A stretch of DNA of 64,000 nucleotides from an uncultured Bacteroidota bacterium (GTDB taxonomy: Bacteria; Bacteroidota; Bacteroidia; Bacteroidales; P3). A program made the translations under genes and the position numbers. Shown in pieces: positions 28,422 through 36,027 of the stretch. The stretch is from NCBI GenBank assembly GCA_902793295.1, contig CADBDA010000003.1, forward strand, positions 141,637 through 205,636, given 5' to 3'. The notes below the pieces were generated by a model. It had not been told where the DNA came from and searched no databases. It was given only the letters and a program-made list of their open reading frames with translations. Each line of letters begins with the position of its first letter. Position 1 is the stretch's first letter.

Positions 28422-28452
28422 TTTGTCAGTTTGGAAAAAGGTGCGACTTTTG
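28422..28452 (+). promoter_or_regulatory. Promoter of rpmB-rpsU
   Basis: A -33 TTTG (28422-28425) and a -7 GACTTTTG (28445-28452, one mismatch to TAnnTTTG) are separated by 19 bases. Transcription would begin about 60 bases before rpmB. The rest of the 28222-28517 gap is AT-rich, with no gene. Confidence 0.6.
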
Positions 28453-28517
28453 CACTCCGTTTTCGAAAAGAGACGGGACAAAAACAACGGAATAATAACA
28501 TAAAAATTATAACAACA

Positions 28518-28757
28518 ATGTCAAAGATTTGTGAAATTACCGGAAAGCATGTGATCACTGGCAACAATGTATCGCATTCGCGCATCCATACCAAGAGAAC
28601 CTTCGCTCCGAACCTGCAGACTAAGAAATTCTACATTCCCGAAGAGGATATGTGGATTACGATGAAGGTGTCGGCCAAAGGTATGCGCATCATCAACAAG
28701 AAAGGTGTCCTGAACGCCATCAAGGACGCTGCAGCACAAGGACATTTCCAGTTCTAA
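28518..28757 (+). CDS. rpmB: 50S ribosomal protein bL28
   Basis: A 79-residue ribosomal protein bL28 with the family opening MSKICEITGKHVITGNNVSHS, the basic central part KRTFAPNLQTKKFYIPEE, and the closing segment VSAKGMRIINKKGVLNAIKD. The longer open frame upstream has no bL28 homology and would begin inside the promoter, so the ATG at 28518 is used. In most Bacteroidetes bL28 is followed by bL33; here the next gene is rpsU and no bL33 gene is seen in the window. High, constitutive expression is expected from the role and the consensus-like promoter. Confidence 0.96.
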   Translation: MSKICEITGKHVITGNNVSHSRIHTKRTFAPNLQTKKFYIPEEDMWITMKVSAKGMRIINKKGVLNAIKDAAAQGHFQF

Positions 28758-28817
28758 GACTGGCTGTCAATAAAAAACAACAAATTATTAACCCTTAACA
28801 AGAAAGAGGTATTAAAA

Positions 28818-29015
28818 ATGATCGTAGTTCCTATCAAAGAAGGTGACAACATCGAACGCGCGCTGAAAAAGCTGAAAAGAAAATTCGAGAAAACCGGAGT
28901 CGTGAAAGAGCTCCGCGAGCGTCAGAAATTCACGAAACCCAGTGTCATCAACCGCGAACGTAAGCTGAAAGCCATTTACGTGCAGCAACTGCGTCAGCAG
29001 CAGCTGGACAAGTAA
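28818..29015 (+). CDS. rpsU: 30S ribosomal protein bS21
   Basis: A 65-residue, highly basic protein with the bS21 pattern: MIVVPIKEGDNIERALKKLKRKFEKTGVVKELRERQKFTKPS. bS21 sits near the 3' end of 16S rRNA; in Bacteroidetes it is linked to sequestration of the anti-Shine-Dalgarno sequence, which fits the scarcity of strong Shine-Dalgarno sites in this window. It follows rpmB by 60 bases and has an AAGAGG sequence nine bases before its ATG. In many Bacteroidetes rpsU is co-oriented with the xer and hpf genes; here it is divergent from them. Confidence 0.95.
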   Translation: MIVVPIKEGDNIERALKKLKRKFEKTGVVKELRERQKFTKPSVINRERKLKAIYVQQLRQQQLDK

Positions 29016-29040
29016 TTCAGCCACTACGCATCAACACAAG

Positions 29041-29075
29041 AAAGGGATTTCTCGAACAGAGAGTCCTTTTTTTGT
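29041..29075 (+). terminator. Possible terminator after rpsU
   Basis: GGGATTTCTC and GAGAGTCC form an imperfect stem around GAACA, followed by seven T. The stem is weak, but the position, 26 bases after the rpsU stop, is right. Confidence 0.45.
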
Positions 29076-29185
29076 TTTGAGGAATCACACAACCGAACTC
29101 ACAAACCCCATAAATAATAGATACACGAAGAGCAGCCTGGGCAGAACCATGGAAGGCACATCGCAATCCGAAATAGAGAAAAAAC

Positions 29186-30256
29186 ATGTCGTTTAGTTCG
29201 AAACTGATATATTGGTACGAAGCCAACGGGCGGTCGCTTCCATGGAGAGGGATTGACGACCCCTACCGCATCTGGCTGTCTGAAATCATACTGCAGCAGA
29301 CACGCATAGAGCAAGGGATGGCGTACTATCGTCATTTTGTGGAACGGTATCCGACCGTCGCGTCTCTGGCGTCGGCCAGCGAGGAGGAGGTGCTGAAAAG
29401 CTGGCAGGGGCTTGGTTACTATTCGCGGGCACGCAACCTGCATGCTGCAGCACGACAGATTATGGAACAGCACAGCGGACGGTTCCCCGACAAATACGAT
29501 GACATCCTTGGTCTGAAAGGCGTGGGCCGCTACACGGCGGCGGCCATCGCCTCTTTCGCCTTCAGGCTCCCCCACCCCGTCATCGACGGCAACGTGTACC
29601 GCGTGGTGTCACGTTTTTTTGACATCAGCACTCCCATAGGCGACGACAAGGCCTACCGCATTTTCGAAGAGCAGCTGCTCAAAGTGATGGACCGCGAACA
29701 CCCCGACACTTTCAACCAAGCCATCATGGACTTCGGGTCGACCTACTGCACTCCAACCCATAGCGACTGTCCAAACTGCATCTTCGCCAACGACTGTCAG
29801 GCTTATCGCCGAGGAAAGGTGGCCATGCTACCCGTCAAGAAATCAGCCGTTAAGGTACGCGAACGCCACTTCTACTACTTCGATCTGGAGTGGCAAGAGA
29901 ACGGACAACAGATGCGGCTGATGCAGCAACGCACCCATCGCGACATCTGGCACGGATTGTACGAATTTCCATTGCACGAGAGCGACCACATGCTCGACGC
30001 GCAGGAACTGGAGAAGGCGACCCGCACAGCCATCCGACGTTTCACGGACGACACCCCCCTCCGAACCGACGCTCCTGTCACCGCCACACACAAGTTGACA
30101 CACCAAACCATCCACGCCACATTCATCCATGCAATTTTAGCAGATGCATGCCATCCTGACAGCGACGAGATGCACGCCTACAACAGCGAAGAGATAAAAA
30201 AAGTGCCCGTGTCCCGTCTGATAGACAAATATTTGTCCGACATGTGCAAAAAATAA
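29186..30256 (+). CDS. mutY: A/G-specific adenine DNA glycosylase
   Basis: Removes adenine mispaired with 8-oxoguanine in base-excision repair. The 356-residue protein has catalytic Glu33 (LSEIILQQTR), the helix-hairpin-helix LKGVGRYTAAA near residues 110-120, catalytic Asp134 (DGNVYR), and the iron-sulfur ligands Cys188, Cys195, Cys198 and Cys204 in the canonical C-x6-C-x2-C-x5-C spacing. The C-terminal third is the NUDIX-like domain that recognises 8-oxoguanine (WHGLYEFPL). It lies just ahead of ssb, a pairing common in Bacteroidetes, although ssb has its own promoter. The gldE gene often found after ssb is absent here. Confidence 0.97.
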   Translation: MSFSSKLIYWYEANGRSLPWRGIDDPYRIWLSEIILQQTRIEQGMAYYRHFVERYPTVASLASASEEEVLKSWQGLGYYSRARNLHAAARQIMEQHSGRFPDKYDDILGLKGVGRYTAAAIASFAFRLPHPVIDGNVYRVVSRFFDISTPIGDDKAYRIFEEQLLKVMDREHPDTFNQAIMDFGSTYCTPTHSDCPNCIFANDCQAYRRGKVAMLPVKKSAVKVRERHFYYFDLEWQENGQQMRLMQQRTHRDIWHGLYEFPLHESDHMLDAQELEKATRTAIRRFTDDTPLRTDAPVTATHKLTHQTIHATFIHAILADACHPDSDEMHAYNSEEIKKVPVSRLIDKYLSDMCKK

Positions 30257-30280
30257 TGTCCAAGGGATTAGAAAAATTGC

Positions 30281-30288
30281 TATCTTTG
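30281..30288 (+). promoter_or_regulatory. Promoter -7 box of ssb
   Basis: TATCTTTG matches TAnnTTTG exactly and lies about 54 bases before the ssb ATG. No -33 TTTG is evident, so strength is uncertain. Confidence 0.55.
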
Positions 30289-30341
30289 CAACCGAAAACA
30301 ATATCTTCAGTAAACAATTCAGGTACTAAAATTTTATTTTT

Positions 30342-30788
30342 ATGGTAGGAGTAAACAAAGTTATTTTGATTGGAAACCTTGGCAAGAACCCCGAAATAAT
30401 CACCTTCCCGAAAGACGGACGCAGAGACGACCCCATGGCCAATGTGGTGCGGAAAGCCACTTTCCCTCTGGCGACAACCGAGATACACAAGAACCGCGAC
30501 GGCGAACGCGTGGAACAGACCGACTGGCACACCGTGGTGTGCTGGCGCGGATTGGCCGACATCGCCGAGAAGCTGTTGAAGAAAGGCACCCAGGTGTATG
30601 TGGAAGGCAAACTGCAAAGCCGCTCGTGGGAAGACCGCGAAGGCAACAAGCACTACGCCACCGAGGTGGTGGCCGAGAACTTCACCGTGCTGGGCAACCG
30701 CAACCGACCCGAGGAGCAAACCGTCACCGACCCTTATGCCAACATCCTCAACGACGAGACAGAACCTATGGACGACCTGCCCTTCTAA
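30342..30788 (+). CDS. ssb: Single-stranded DNA-binding protein
   Basis: A 148-residue SSB. The N-terminal OB fold runs from MVGVNKVILIGNLGKNPE to about residue 112 (ATEVVAENFTVLG), with the usual aromatic contact region TDWHTVVCWRGLADIAEKLLKKG. A short linker leads to the acidic tip MDDLPF at residues 143-148, the docking peptide for replication and repair partners. The linker is short compared with many SSBs but normal for this phylum. It follows mutY and ends at a perfect palindromic terminator shared with the convergent pgi gene. Confidence 0.97.
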   Translation: MVGVNKVILIGNLGKNPEIITFPKDGRRDDPMANVVRKATFPLATTEIHKNRDGERVEQTDWHTVVCWRGLADIAEKLLKKGTQVYVEGKLQSRSWEDREGNKHYATEVVAENFTVLGNRNRPEEQTVTDPYANILNDETEPMDDLPF

Positions 30789-30883
30789 GAGCGGCAAAGC
30801 AGGCTTCGGCCATGCACAACCACTCCATGACATGCGACCCGTCAGACAACATCTCGCAAAACAAGGATTACTTACAGAATAGA

Positions 30884-30909
30884 AAAGGCATCGCAATTGC
30901 GATGCCTTT
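30884..30909. terminator. Perfect 26-base palindromic terminator, ssb / pgi
   Basis: AAAGGCATCGCAA is followed directly by its exact complement TTGCGATGCCTTT. It lies between the convergent ssb and pgi genes and can serve both. The GGCATCGCA arm is the same as in the metG/skp terminator. Confidence 0.85.
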
Positions 30910-30941
30910 CTTTATGATGTCCATTATAGATTTGCAAGGCG

Positions 30942-32267
30942 TTACACCAGCTGCTGCCCCTCGTAGCCGGGTTTGCCCAGCAGGATGAACATATTCTTCT
31001 TGTAGGCCTCGACGCCCGGCTGGTCGAAGGGGTTCACCTTCAAGGTGTAGCCACTTATGCCACAGGCAAATTCGAAGAAATAGATAAGCTGGCCCAGCAC
31101 CCGCTCGTCGACGGTGGGCAAGTTGATGAGCAACACCGGCACGCCGCCGTTGCGATGGGCGATCACCGTACCCAGCTGCGCATTACGGTTGATCTCAGTC
31201 AGAGATTTTGGAACCAGATAATTGATTCCGTCAAGATTGCTCTCGTCGGAAGGGATCGGCACCCTGTTGTGAGGGTTGTCCACGCTGACCACCGTCTCGA
31301 ACATCAGACGTTCGCCCTGCTGCACGTACTGGCCCATAGAATGAAGGTCGGTGGTAAAACTCAAACTATGGGGAAGAATACCCTTGCCGTCCTTACCTTC
31401 GCTCTCGCCATAGAGCTGCTTCCACCATTCGCTGATGTATTTCAGGTTGGGCAGGAAATTGACCAACATTTCGACCTTCTTACCTTTGCGGTAAAGGATA
31501 TTGCGCAGCGCAGCATAGAGGAGAGCCGGATTGTTGTCATAGTTGTCGCCCGACCGGCAGATGTCGCGCATTTCACGAGCGCCCAGCAGCAGTTGGTCGA
31601 TGTCGTAGCCCGCCATAGCGATGGGCAGCAAACCCACAGGGGTGAGAACCGAGAATCGACCGCCCACATTGTCGGGGATGACGTAGGTGGCATAATGCTC
31701 GCGAACAGCGATATCGTGGAGCGCGCCCCGACGGGCATCAGTTATAGCGATGATGCGTTCGGCGGCACCACTGTGGCCATACTTGCGTTCCATGTGGGCC
31801 TTGATGATGCGGAATGCCACCGCCGGTTCCGTGGTGGTACCCGATTTGGAGATGACCGCAACAGCATAGTGGTTGTTGTCCAGCAGCTGAAGCAGCTGAT
31901 GGTAGTAATCCTCACTCAGCGTGTGACCGGCATAGACAACCAAGGGGCGGGCAGACGGCATGCACTGGGCGAATTCGGACTGCAACGCTTCGATGACGGC
32001 ACGAGCGCCGAGATAGGAGCCGCCGATACCAATCACCACAAAGACCTGTGCCTTGGGGGTCAGCCGTTCCACGTCGCGCTTGATACTTTCGACAATAGCG
32101 CCATCGAGCTGTTCCGGCAGATCGACCCATCCCAAAAAATCGTTCCCCTTGCCCGAACCCGAGAGGAGTTCGTCTTTTGCAGCGAGTACTTCGGGCAGCA
32201 TCTGTTCCATGTCGGCAGATGAAACAAATTGCTGCAAATGTTCTGTATTAATTTTTACAAGACTCAT
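30942..32267 (-). CDS. pgi: Glucose-6-phosphate isomerase
   Basis: Interconverts glucose 6-phosphate and fructose 6-phosphate. The 441-residue protein is of the compact bacterial length. Motifs: VIGIGGSYLGARAVIEAL (sugar-phosphate site), SKSGTTTEPAVAF (phosphate-binding SIS loop), the family signature NVGGRFSVLTPVGLLP, and the C-terminal active-site segment ISGYTLKVNPFDQPGVEAYK. The open frame runs 103 residues further upstream without homology; the ATG at 32267 (MSLVKINTEHLQQF) is chosen because it lies after a matching promoter and starts the conserved part. It is monocistronic, convergent with ssb and divergent from the ompA-type gene. Confidence 0.96.
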   Translation of the reverse strand: MSLVKINTEHLQQFVSSADMEQMLPEVLAAKDELLSGSGKGNDFLGWVDLPEQLDGAIVESIKRDVERLTPKAQVFVVIGIGGSYLGARAVIEALQSEFAQCMPSARPLVVYAGHTLSEDYYHQLLQLLDNNHYAVAVISKSGTTTEPAVAFRIIKAHMERKYGHSGAAERIIAITDARRGALHDIAVREHYATYVIPDNVGGRFSVLTPVGLLPIAMAGYDIDQLLLGAREMRDICRSGDNYDNNPALLYAALRNILYRKGKKVEMLVNFLPNLKYISEWWKQLYGESEGKDGKGILPHSLSFTTDLHSMGQYVQQGERLMFETVVSVDNPHNRVPIPSDESNLDGINYLVPKSLTEINRNAQLGTVIAHRNGGVPVLLINLPTVDERVLGQLIYFFEFACGISGYTLKVNPFDQPGVEAYKKNMFILLGKPGYEGQQLV

Positions 32268-32343
32268 AACAAAGTGTTTATAATGATACGTGTGAATGAA
32301 TGACAACTCTTTCCGATGACGCAATACGACATCAAAGAAAATG

Positions 32344-32351
32344 CAAATATA
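32344..32351 (-). promoter_or_regulatory. Promoter -7 box of pgi
   Basis: Reads TATATTTG on the minus strand, an exact consensus match, giving a leader of about 70 bases before the pgi ATG. It argues against the longer upstream frame being translated. Confidence 0.6.
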
Positions 32352-32740
32352 CATATTTTTTTCAGATTGACAGCCTCCTATATGAAAAAAACGATCTTTT
32401 GATGCGACAGGATTGGTCCCCATTCGGAAAAACCGCACCAAAGAGCATCCATCCGATCCGCTATCGTCGAAACAAAGGAGAAGACTTTTTTCAACCGAAA
32501 ACAAAAACAGAAGTATGGAAAAATTGAAAAAAAATTGTAATAATTGAAACAAAATGCTGTCCCATAACGTATACAATGGTGAAAAAAACCAAAAAAAATT
32601 TGAGAAACCACCTGTTGATAAAAAAAATACTCAAAAACACATATATCTAGTTTCTAATTACTTACAAAACTACCCAATCTTACAATTCGACACGAAAAGA
32701 ATCAACCTCCAAAAAAAATCAATCCTCAGAGAAAAAAAAC

Positions 32741-32771
32741 TTTCGCACAATAAAAAAAAATACTATTTTTG
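32741..32771 (+). promoter_or_regulatory. Promoter of the ompA-type gene
   Basis: A perfect -7 TATTTTTG (32764-32771) lies 19 bases after TTTC (32741-32744), close to the -33 TTTG. The start of transcription would be about 35 bases before the ATG. Confidence 0.65.
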
Positions 32772-32813
32772 CAAAGTTATTCATGTGTAATAATTGTCTA
32801 AAAAAATAAAATT

Positions 32814-34022
32814 ATGTTGAAAAAACTATTTAAAATTGGAATGCTCGCCAGCGCCCTTTTGCTGGCCTGCAATGCTAATGCCCAGAGCGACAACGAGTAT
32901 CCGCGCTACGGATTCTGGAGCAACTGGTCGCTGGGTGGTTCTGTTCTCTACAGCTGGGAATACGAACATGGCGGAATTTTTGATTGGCGTGAAGGTTCCA
33001 ACATTGGTGCCAACATCTTCTTCGAGAAAGAGTTGAACCATGTTTGGGCACTCCGCTTGGTTGCCGAGACTCCTGGTCTGTGGAAGGCTTTTGGCAACAT
33101 CGACAATCCCGCTTACGACCGCGACGGTATGTTTTATGACCGTTACGGCAAAGCCGGTGTTGACTTCAAATTTGACTATGTCAACGCCTGCAGAGGGTAC
33201 AATCCTGACAGAAGATGGAGCACCTACCTCTTGTTAGGTACCGGTCTCGGTTTCCACAGAGATGACATCAACCTTGGTGACGTCTCCATGTTCATGGAAG
33301 CTGGTCTTGGTTTCGGCTACAAGATGTGCGAGCACTCGACCATCTTCGCCGAAGTCAGAACTGACATCTGCGCTGACATCCCCAACCCCATCCACCAGTG
33401 GCATGACATGACCGGTATGGTTGCCCTCGGTTACATGTACAACTTCGGACCCACCGCTGTTGATCAGGAAAGACTTGCTCAGAAGAACGCCGCTGCCTCC
33501 GAACCCGATCCCGAAACCAAAGCCGAGATCGCCCAGTTGGAGAACGAGTTGAAAGACTCCAAACAGAAACAGGCTGATCTGATGAACAAAGTTCGTCAGC
33601 TTGAGAAACAGCAGCCCCAGGTTAACCAGAACAACGACGTTGTTGACAGCCTGCAGCGCATCATCGACAGCTATGAGAAGGACAAAGACAACTTCTACGC
33701 TATGCCTTTCTCGATCCTCTATGGTGTTGACCAGGATGAGGTTCCCGCTAACCAGATGAACAAGATCAAGGCTATCGCCCAGATCATGAAAGACAGCGAC
33801 TACGATTTCGAAATCATTGGTTACTGCGACAACAGCGGTTCCAAAGAATACAACCAGGCTCTGTCCGAAAGACGTGCTGAGAAGGTCAAGAAGATCCTTG
33901 TCAACAAATATGGCATCGACGAGAACCGTCTGAGCACCAGCGGCAAGGGTAAAGACCTCGCTTTCGGTGACATCAAGAATGCTGTTAACCGTCGCGTCTC
34001 CTTCTACCGCAAGAACAAATAA
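32814..34022 (+). CDS. OmpA-family outer-membrane protein
   Basis: A 402-residue protein with signal peptide (LLACNANAQ), an N-terminal eight-stranded barrel over about residues 25-215 with many aromatic girdle residues, a periplasmic coiled-coil linker (residues 230-290, ELKDSKQKQADLMNKVRQLE), and a C-terminal OmpA-like peptidoglycan-binding domain (residues 295-402) with the motif NQALSERRAEKVKKILVNKYGI. It anchors the outer membrane to the wall. Codons are strongly biased and the promoter and terminator are good, so high expression is likely, as for the major OmpA porins of Bacteroidales. It is monocistronic. Confidence 0.93.
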   Translation: MLKKLFKIGMLASALLLACNANAQSDNEYPRYGFWSNWSLGGSVLYSWEYEHGGIFDWREGSNIGANIFFEKELNHVWALRLVAETPGLWKAFGNIDNPAYDRDGMFYDRYGKAGVDFKFDYVNACRGYNPDRRWSTYLLLGTGLGFHRDDINLGDVSMFMEAGLGFGYKMCEHSTIFAEVRTDICADIPNPIHQWHDMTGMVALGYMYNFGPTAVDQERLAQKNAAASEPDPETKAEIAQLENELKDSKQKQADLMNKVRQLEKQQPQVNQNNDVVDSLQRIIDSYEKDKDNFYAMPFSILYGVDQDEVPANQMNKIKAIAQIMKDSDYDFEIIGYCDNSGSKEYNQALSERRAEKVKKILVNKYGIDENRLSTSGKGKDLAFGDIKNAVNRRVSFYRKNK

Positions 34023-34050
34023 GAGATACTCAACACTCTTACATAGAATA

Positions 34051-34076
34051 AAAAGCCCGCAATTGCGGGCTTTTTT
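34051..34076 (+). terminator. Perfect palindromic terminator after the ompA-type gene
   Basis: AAAAAGCCCGCAA joins its exact complement TTGCGGGCTTTTT with no spacer, 28 bases after the stop. The central GCAATTGC is shared with the ssb/pgi terminator. Confidence 0.92.
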
Positions 34077-34342
34077 ATTTTGCATATTTTGGAATGCAGG
34101 GGGGATGGAAATTCTATAGGATGGATTATGGTTGGAATCGGAGGCAAATATATTTGTATTCCAGGTGGACAAGCGAACGAAGAGATTCACCTAAAGGACT
34201 GTAGTTTTTATTGCTGCTCCATAAAGAGTTGATGGAGAAGCTGTACCACCAGTCTTTCTTGGCAGACTTTGAGGACGTTAAGGTCTATAAAAAGCTTGAG
34301 AATACGAAGGGCACAAAAAAGACGGATGACATTATTGTAGTT

Positions 34343-34490
34343 TAGAGTATGCAGGGTACGTATACAGGTTAGGTTGTGTATACAAGTAGCATATACTGGT
34401 AGCAAATATTGTTTGCATATACGGGTTGCATATACTGGTTGCATATACTGGTTGCATATACTGGTTGTGTATAGAGGTTGCGTTTACAGG
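34343..34490. repeat. 13-base tandem repeat, about 11 units (consensus TTGCATATACTGG)
   Basis: Three central units (34426-34464) are identical TTGCATATACTGG. Flanking units are diverged but stay in 13-base register, apart from one 5-base interruption at 34369-34373. The array lies in the 590-base gap between two OmpA-family genes. Open frames across it are composed of the repeat and are not convincing genes. The rest of the gap (34077-34342 and 34491-34599) shows no gene. Confidence 0.88.
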
Positions 34491-34599
34491 CTATGTATAA
34501 ATAATGCTCGATAACCCGTGTATTCAGGATTTTGAGGAGTGGTTACGTTGATTGCCTTTGGTGTTTTTGGAGGCTTATAGTGCTACTGATGCTGTGGGT

Positions 34600-34653
34600 A
34601 CTTATGGTGCTTTGAAGACTTATGGTGCTTTGAAGACTTATGGTGCTTTGAGG
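34600..34653. repeat. 18-base tandem repeat, three units
   Basis: ACTTATGGTGCTTTGAAG occurs at 34600 and 34618 and again at 34636 with one change. It begins 14 bases after the stop codon of the following minus-strand OmpA-family gene, so it would lie in that gene's 3' untranslated region. Confidence 0.9.
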
Positions 34654-34667
34654 GCTTTCGATAGGGG

Positions 34668-35864
34668 TTATCGGGAGAGGATTTTAAATTCCACTCGGCG
34701 GTTGCGGGCGCGACCCTCTTCGGTAGCGTTGGTGGCAATGGGCAGCGTTTTACCGTAGCCTTTGTATTGGAGGCGTTTGGCATCGATGCCTTTGGAGACT
34801 AAGTAGTCGACGACAGCTTTGGCACGATTTTCGGAGAGGCGCTGGTTGTAATCGGCAGAACCATGTCCATCGGTATGACCACGCACTTCGATACGCATCT
34901 TCGGATAGTTCTGCAATATTTCGAGCAACCGTTGAAGCTCATTGTAAGATTGTTGGAGGAGCACGGCCTTATCGAAATCGAAGAAGATATTGTGGAGGAT
35001 GATGGTGGCGCCCACCTGCAACGTATCAGCATCTGGCTGCTGGGCCACGGGTTGAGCTACTGAGGAAGCGGTTGGGGCAAGCGTATCTGCCGCCACAGGC
35101 TTCGGAGTGTCGCACGTCAGGCAGGTCAACTCCACATCGTCGATATAATAATAAGCACCCGGAAGCAGATAGGTGAGCGAATCGAGGTCGACCACATTGG
35201 ATTGCGACGCAGGGAAGAAATTGCCAATGGTGAGGAAGCGCTCACCACCGTTGGCGACGAAGGTGCCGGTGATGCGAGTCCACCCTTTAGTGTCGGTGAT
35301 GGCCTGACCGCTGTTGACCACCTGCGGTTCGAAGTAGGAAGCCACAACCTGAGAGATATTGGGAGCCAGCTGTTTCAGTTCCTTGCACATGAGCACGCTA
35401 CGAACGGTATCCCCCACCCTGTCGGGTGTGAACAGCGCGCCGATGGTGGCAACGGCGCCCGAAGAGTATTCGGAAAGGCTTACATAGAAGGAGATTCTGT
35501 AGAGCTCACCCTCACGGAGAGGTTCTTTGAGCTGCGTCTGCAAATACTCACGATAGTCGGTCTTAGAACAGTAGATGCCACAATAGCCCTGACCCGAATG
35601 CGGTTCCTGAACACCCAACTTGTTGCGCGGCACCCTGCAGTCGCGCGACCCGCAGACGTTGAAATAATCTGCCGATCCTGCCGTAGGTTGAAACCACGCA
35701 TCGACGATGGTGAGGGTTCCGAGCGCGTCGATTTTTCGCGGGCACTCGCGGTACTCCTCAAAGGAAGGGTTGTAAACCAGATTCTGCGACCGCGAAGTCT
35801 GGGCGCACAGAAAGAGCGATGGCAGCAGCGCAATGATGACGAAGGATAATAAGTATTTATTCAT
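34668..35864 (-). CDS. OmpA-family protein with N-terminal carbohydrate-binding-like jelly roll
   Basis: A 398-residue exported protein. The signal sequence ends LFLCAQ; the Cys is not in a good lipobox, so type I cleavage is also possible. Residues 25-255 begin NLVYNPSFEEYRECP and end YYIDDVELTCLTC, the pattern of a jelly-roll domain found before OmpA domains in Bacteroidetes lipoproteins. After a Pro/Ala/Val linker, residues 290-398 form the OmpA peptidoglycan-binding domain with FFDFDKAVLL, the motif RGHTDGHGSADYNQRLSENR and NRRVEFKI. It probably tethers an outer-membrane or surface module to the wall. It lies downstream of purN and the glycosyltransferase on the same strand, and tandem repeats flank it on both sides. 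Confidence 0.88.
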   Translation of the reverse strand: MNKYLLSFVIIALLPSLFLCAQTSRSQNLVYNPSFEEYRECPRKIDALGTLTIVDAWFQPTAGSADYFNVCGSRDCRVPRNKLGVQEPHSGQGYCGIYCSKTDYREYLQTQLKEPLREGELYRISFYVSLSEYSSGAVATIGALFTPDRVGDTVRSVLMCKELKQLAPNISQVVASYFEPQVVNSGQAITDTKGWTRITGTFVANGGERFLTIGNFFPASQSNVVDLDSLTYLLPGAYYYIDDVELTCLTCDTPKPVAADTLAPTASSVAQPVAQQPDADTLQVGATIILHNIFFDFDKAVLLQQSYNELQRLLEILQNYPKMRIEVRGHTDGHGSADYNQRLSENRAKAVVDYLVSKGIDAKRLQYKGYGKTLPIATNATEEGRARNRRVEFKILSR

Positions 35865-35949
35865 TAATATATATAGCAGATATTATTCTATTCGAGTTAA
35901 AGTCGCCGTTTTTCGGGTCGCCAACCGACCCGCCCATCGCACGCACAAG

Positions 35950-36004
35950 GTCCTACCAGGGTCCTAACATCCTCCCACCAGCGTCCTACTGGAGTCCTAC
36001 CGAA
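35950..36004. repeat. 11-base tandem repeat, five units (GTCCTACnnnn)
   Basis: Units begin at 35950, 35961, 35972, 35983 and 35994. Four start GTCCTA; the third is degenerate (CTCCCACCAGC). The array fills part of the 163-base gap between the OmpA-family gene and the glycosyltransferase gene, in the leader of the former if transcription comes from upstream. Confidence 0.75.
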
Positions 36005-36027
36005 TCCACCAGCCAGAGTCGGCGTGA

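Larger units (their letters stand above)
32268..32813. other. AT-rich divergent intergenic region, pgi / ompA-type gene
   Basis: About 545 bases with many A-runs of six to nine, suggesting curved DNA. It holds a promoter for each flanking gene. Two open frames inside it are Lys/Asn/Phe-rich by composition alone and resemble no protein, so I call no gene here. Confidence 0.6.

Noticed and set aside
32300..32790. Two plus-strand open frames between pgi and the ompA-type gene.
   Set aside because: They are Lys/Asn-rich products of AT-rich DNA, overlap promoters of both neighbours and match no protein.
34208..34444. A 78-codon minus-strand frame across the 13-base repeats.
   Set aside because: Its start is made of the repeat and the remainder has no similarity, signal or ribosome site.
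34343..34490. Possible CRISPR array.
   Set aside because: The units are 13 bases and directly adjoining, with no unique spacers, and no cas genes are present.
34552..34758. A 68-codon plus-strand frame with TYGALK repeated three times.
   Set aside because: The repeat comes from the 18-base array and the frame runs into the 3' end of the minus-strand OmpA-family gene.
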